DNA of 20,332 bases, from the NCBI GenBank assembly GCA_004325065.1, contig PITI01000127.1:1-20332 (forward strand), given 5' to 3'. The notes beneath the pieces are model-generated. The model made no database searches. It had not been told where the DNA came from and saw nothing but the letters and a program-made list of their open reading frames with translations. This DNA is from Hamiltosporidium magnivora (lineage: Eukaryota > Microsporidia > Dubosqiidae). Shown one piece after another: positions 18,771-20,332 of the stretch; the stretch's first letter is position 1, and each line of letters starts with the position of its first letter. A program made the translations under genes and the position numbers.

Positions 18771-20332
18771 AGGTTTTAAAGTAAATAATTGGATAACAAT
18801 TAAAGTAATTTTTCATTGTTTTTATTTCTTAGGTTTGGATTAAATCTCAAGTACTGTCTTCGTTTTTTCTATAAAATTTAATTTGCTTTTACCTATTCTC
18901 TCGGTTAGTCTAAAGACATTCTAAAGTGCTTTTTATTTTTCTGCTTTTACACACAAAATATTGATCGAGTTTCGTTAATTTAGCAGTCATGTCCTTTAAT
19001 CGATTGTAAATCTATCTATAAATAACTTTACTTGAGATAATTTTTCAAACATTCTTTCTTGATTCGCATCTAAAGCTTAAAATGAAAACATGGATATTAA
19101 AATATATAATAGAAAATTTACTTTAAATTTTCTTTGGATTATGACTTTTATTTCTATGTTTCAAATTTTACCTTTTTTTAATTGAGTAAGCTGAACCAGA
19201 AGTAGAAATTTAAGCAGAATTTTTTTAAGTGGGCGAAAATTCAAATTATGAATTTGTTAAAACATGTACTAACTTTTAACAAAAAGCTAAAAGACTACCT
19301 AAAGAGAGAATTATAATCCCATTTAGATTAAAATCACTGAAATCTAAACCATATTATTATTTCTAAGCTTAGGAAAAAATTGCTGAAAAGTTTAAAAAGG
19401 TTTTTACTTGTACAGACTACATCAACTATAGGTCTTTGTTTATCATTGCAAATATCTGAACTCATGGAACTAATCTGTCTTACATCTAATTAAACTATGT
19501 ATAACACGGTTAACTTAAAAGGTATAGCAAATTATTTAGACACTTAAGCTTAGATCTCTATTAGAACAAGCACAATAAAAAATATTTGACAGACTAAAAA
19601 ATAGCATCGGTAATATAAAAAATTCGAATATAGTGAGTCTGGATCAGGCAAAAATCTGCGTTTATATAATAAAATAAGCAGAAACAGTACAGATTGTAGA
19701 TAATAACACAATCAAGACTTTATTATTTACATACAATGTTATGAACACATAAAAAAAATTGTAAGAGAAATTTTAAACGAATTCAGAAATATTTTTATGA
19801 AATATAATTCTATAATAAAAAAAATACCTGCGATTTTGAAAGTTTAAAAAAATCAGATTTTTTGATTCTTAAATATCTAAACGGTTTTTTTTCTTTTAGT
19901 TTACTAAATAAAGTGAGTGATTCATGAATTGCCGTAAAGTACTCTTTTAGAAATCCATATCGCTATTATATAAAAATAGAAGTATAATATTTATATTATA
20001 ATCCCACGATCTCTCTTAGATGCATTTGATCAAAAGATACTATAATCGTTAAACCACATAAAAATTGTAAAACTTCATGAGTTTAGTTACATCAAAAAGT
20101 CAAATAGTTGTAGAATCCCCCTAATACAAGCTTGGCTTAAATAATTTTTAAATCTTATAAAATTGAAAGTAAAAAAATAAAATAAAAGTATAAGACAGGA
20201 TTATAAAAACAAAATGTCTAATCTTTCTGTAATTAAATCTCAATGTTCATTTAAAGCATATTTATAAAAATAATAAATTCAATATAAGATTTATTCTCCG
20301 AAAAAACCAATAAAAGTTTAAGTGTAGTAATC
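18771..20332. other. AT-rich spacer, right end
   Basis: No gene, RNA or repeat is supported. T-rich on the + strand to about 19050, then A-rich to the end of the window. Reading frames are short in all frames examined. Right after the pseudogene, the first 20 bp or so resemble the 3' flank of gene 1. Confidence 0.55.

Overview
The window is very AT-rich (by eye about a fifth to a quarter G+C) and sparsely coding, with intron-less genes whose TATA-like box lies only about 30 bp upstream of the ATG. There are no bacterial ribosome-binding sites or operons, no tRNA or rRNA, and no CRISPR array. Together with tandem paralogues of a signal-peptide protein and no recognisable household gene, this points to a eukaryote with compact promoters. 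A large, gene-poor microsporidian genome (Edhazardia-like) is my best guess. It is an inference, because no marker gene is present to prove it.

Layout. Three members of one uncharacterised protein family lie on the + strand: an intact 443-aa gene (3945-5276), an intact 428-aa gene (9125-10411, re-started from an upstream ATG at 9086) and a recently broken copy (17434-18767). All three share an ungapped 52-bp promoter/leader block ending at the ATG, with ATC(A/T)GAT at -52, AGTAT at -29 and CTGTTT at -14. The proteins share an N-terminal hydrophobic signal and the blocks SDFYD, IC, LIFRK-Y, YRF-IFD-E, LP-KRL, TKLK(L/V)SGKLP and IK--WR. They look like a lineage-specific secreted family, and nothing in them reveals an enzymatic activity.

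The rest is long AT-rich spacer: 1-2811, 5277-9072, 10412-17381 and 18771-20332. Within it I see (i) a G+C-rich island at 5862-6091 with two nested inverted-repeat domains that could be a structured RNA or a mobile-element relic; (ii) a cluster of interlocking inverted repeats at 13118-13231; and (iii) several stretches with unusually few stops that may be dead genes, the best on the minus strand at 2812-3788. Three of the minus-strand stretches share a weak Cys-Thr/Ser...Ile motif. Blocks of opposite A/T strand bias alternate along the spacers.

How it works together: the two intact genes probably make related secreted proteins from the same promoter type, while the third copy keeps its promoter but has lost its reading frame. 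No novel enzymatic or defence system is evident. The most distinctive material is the secreted family with its rigid promoter, and the unexplained structured island.
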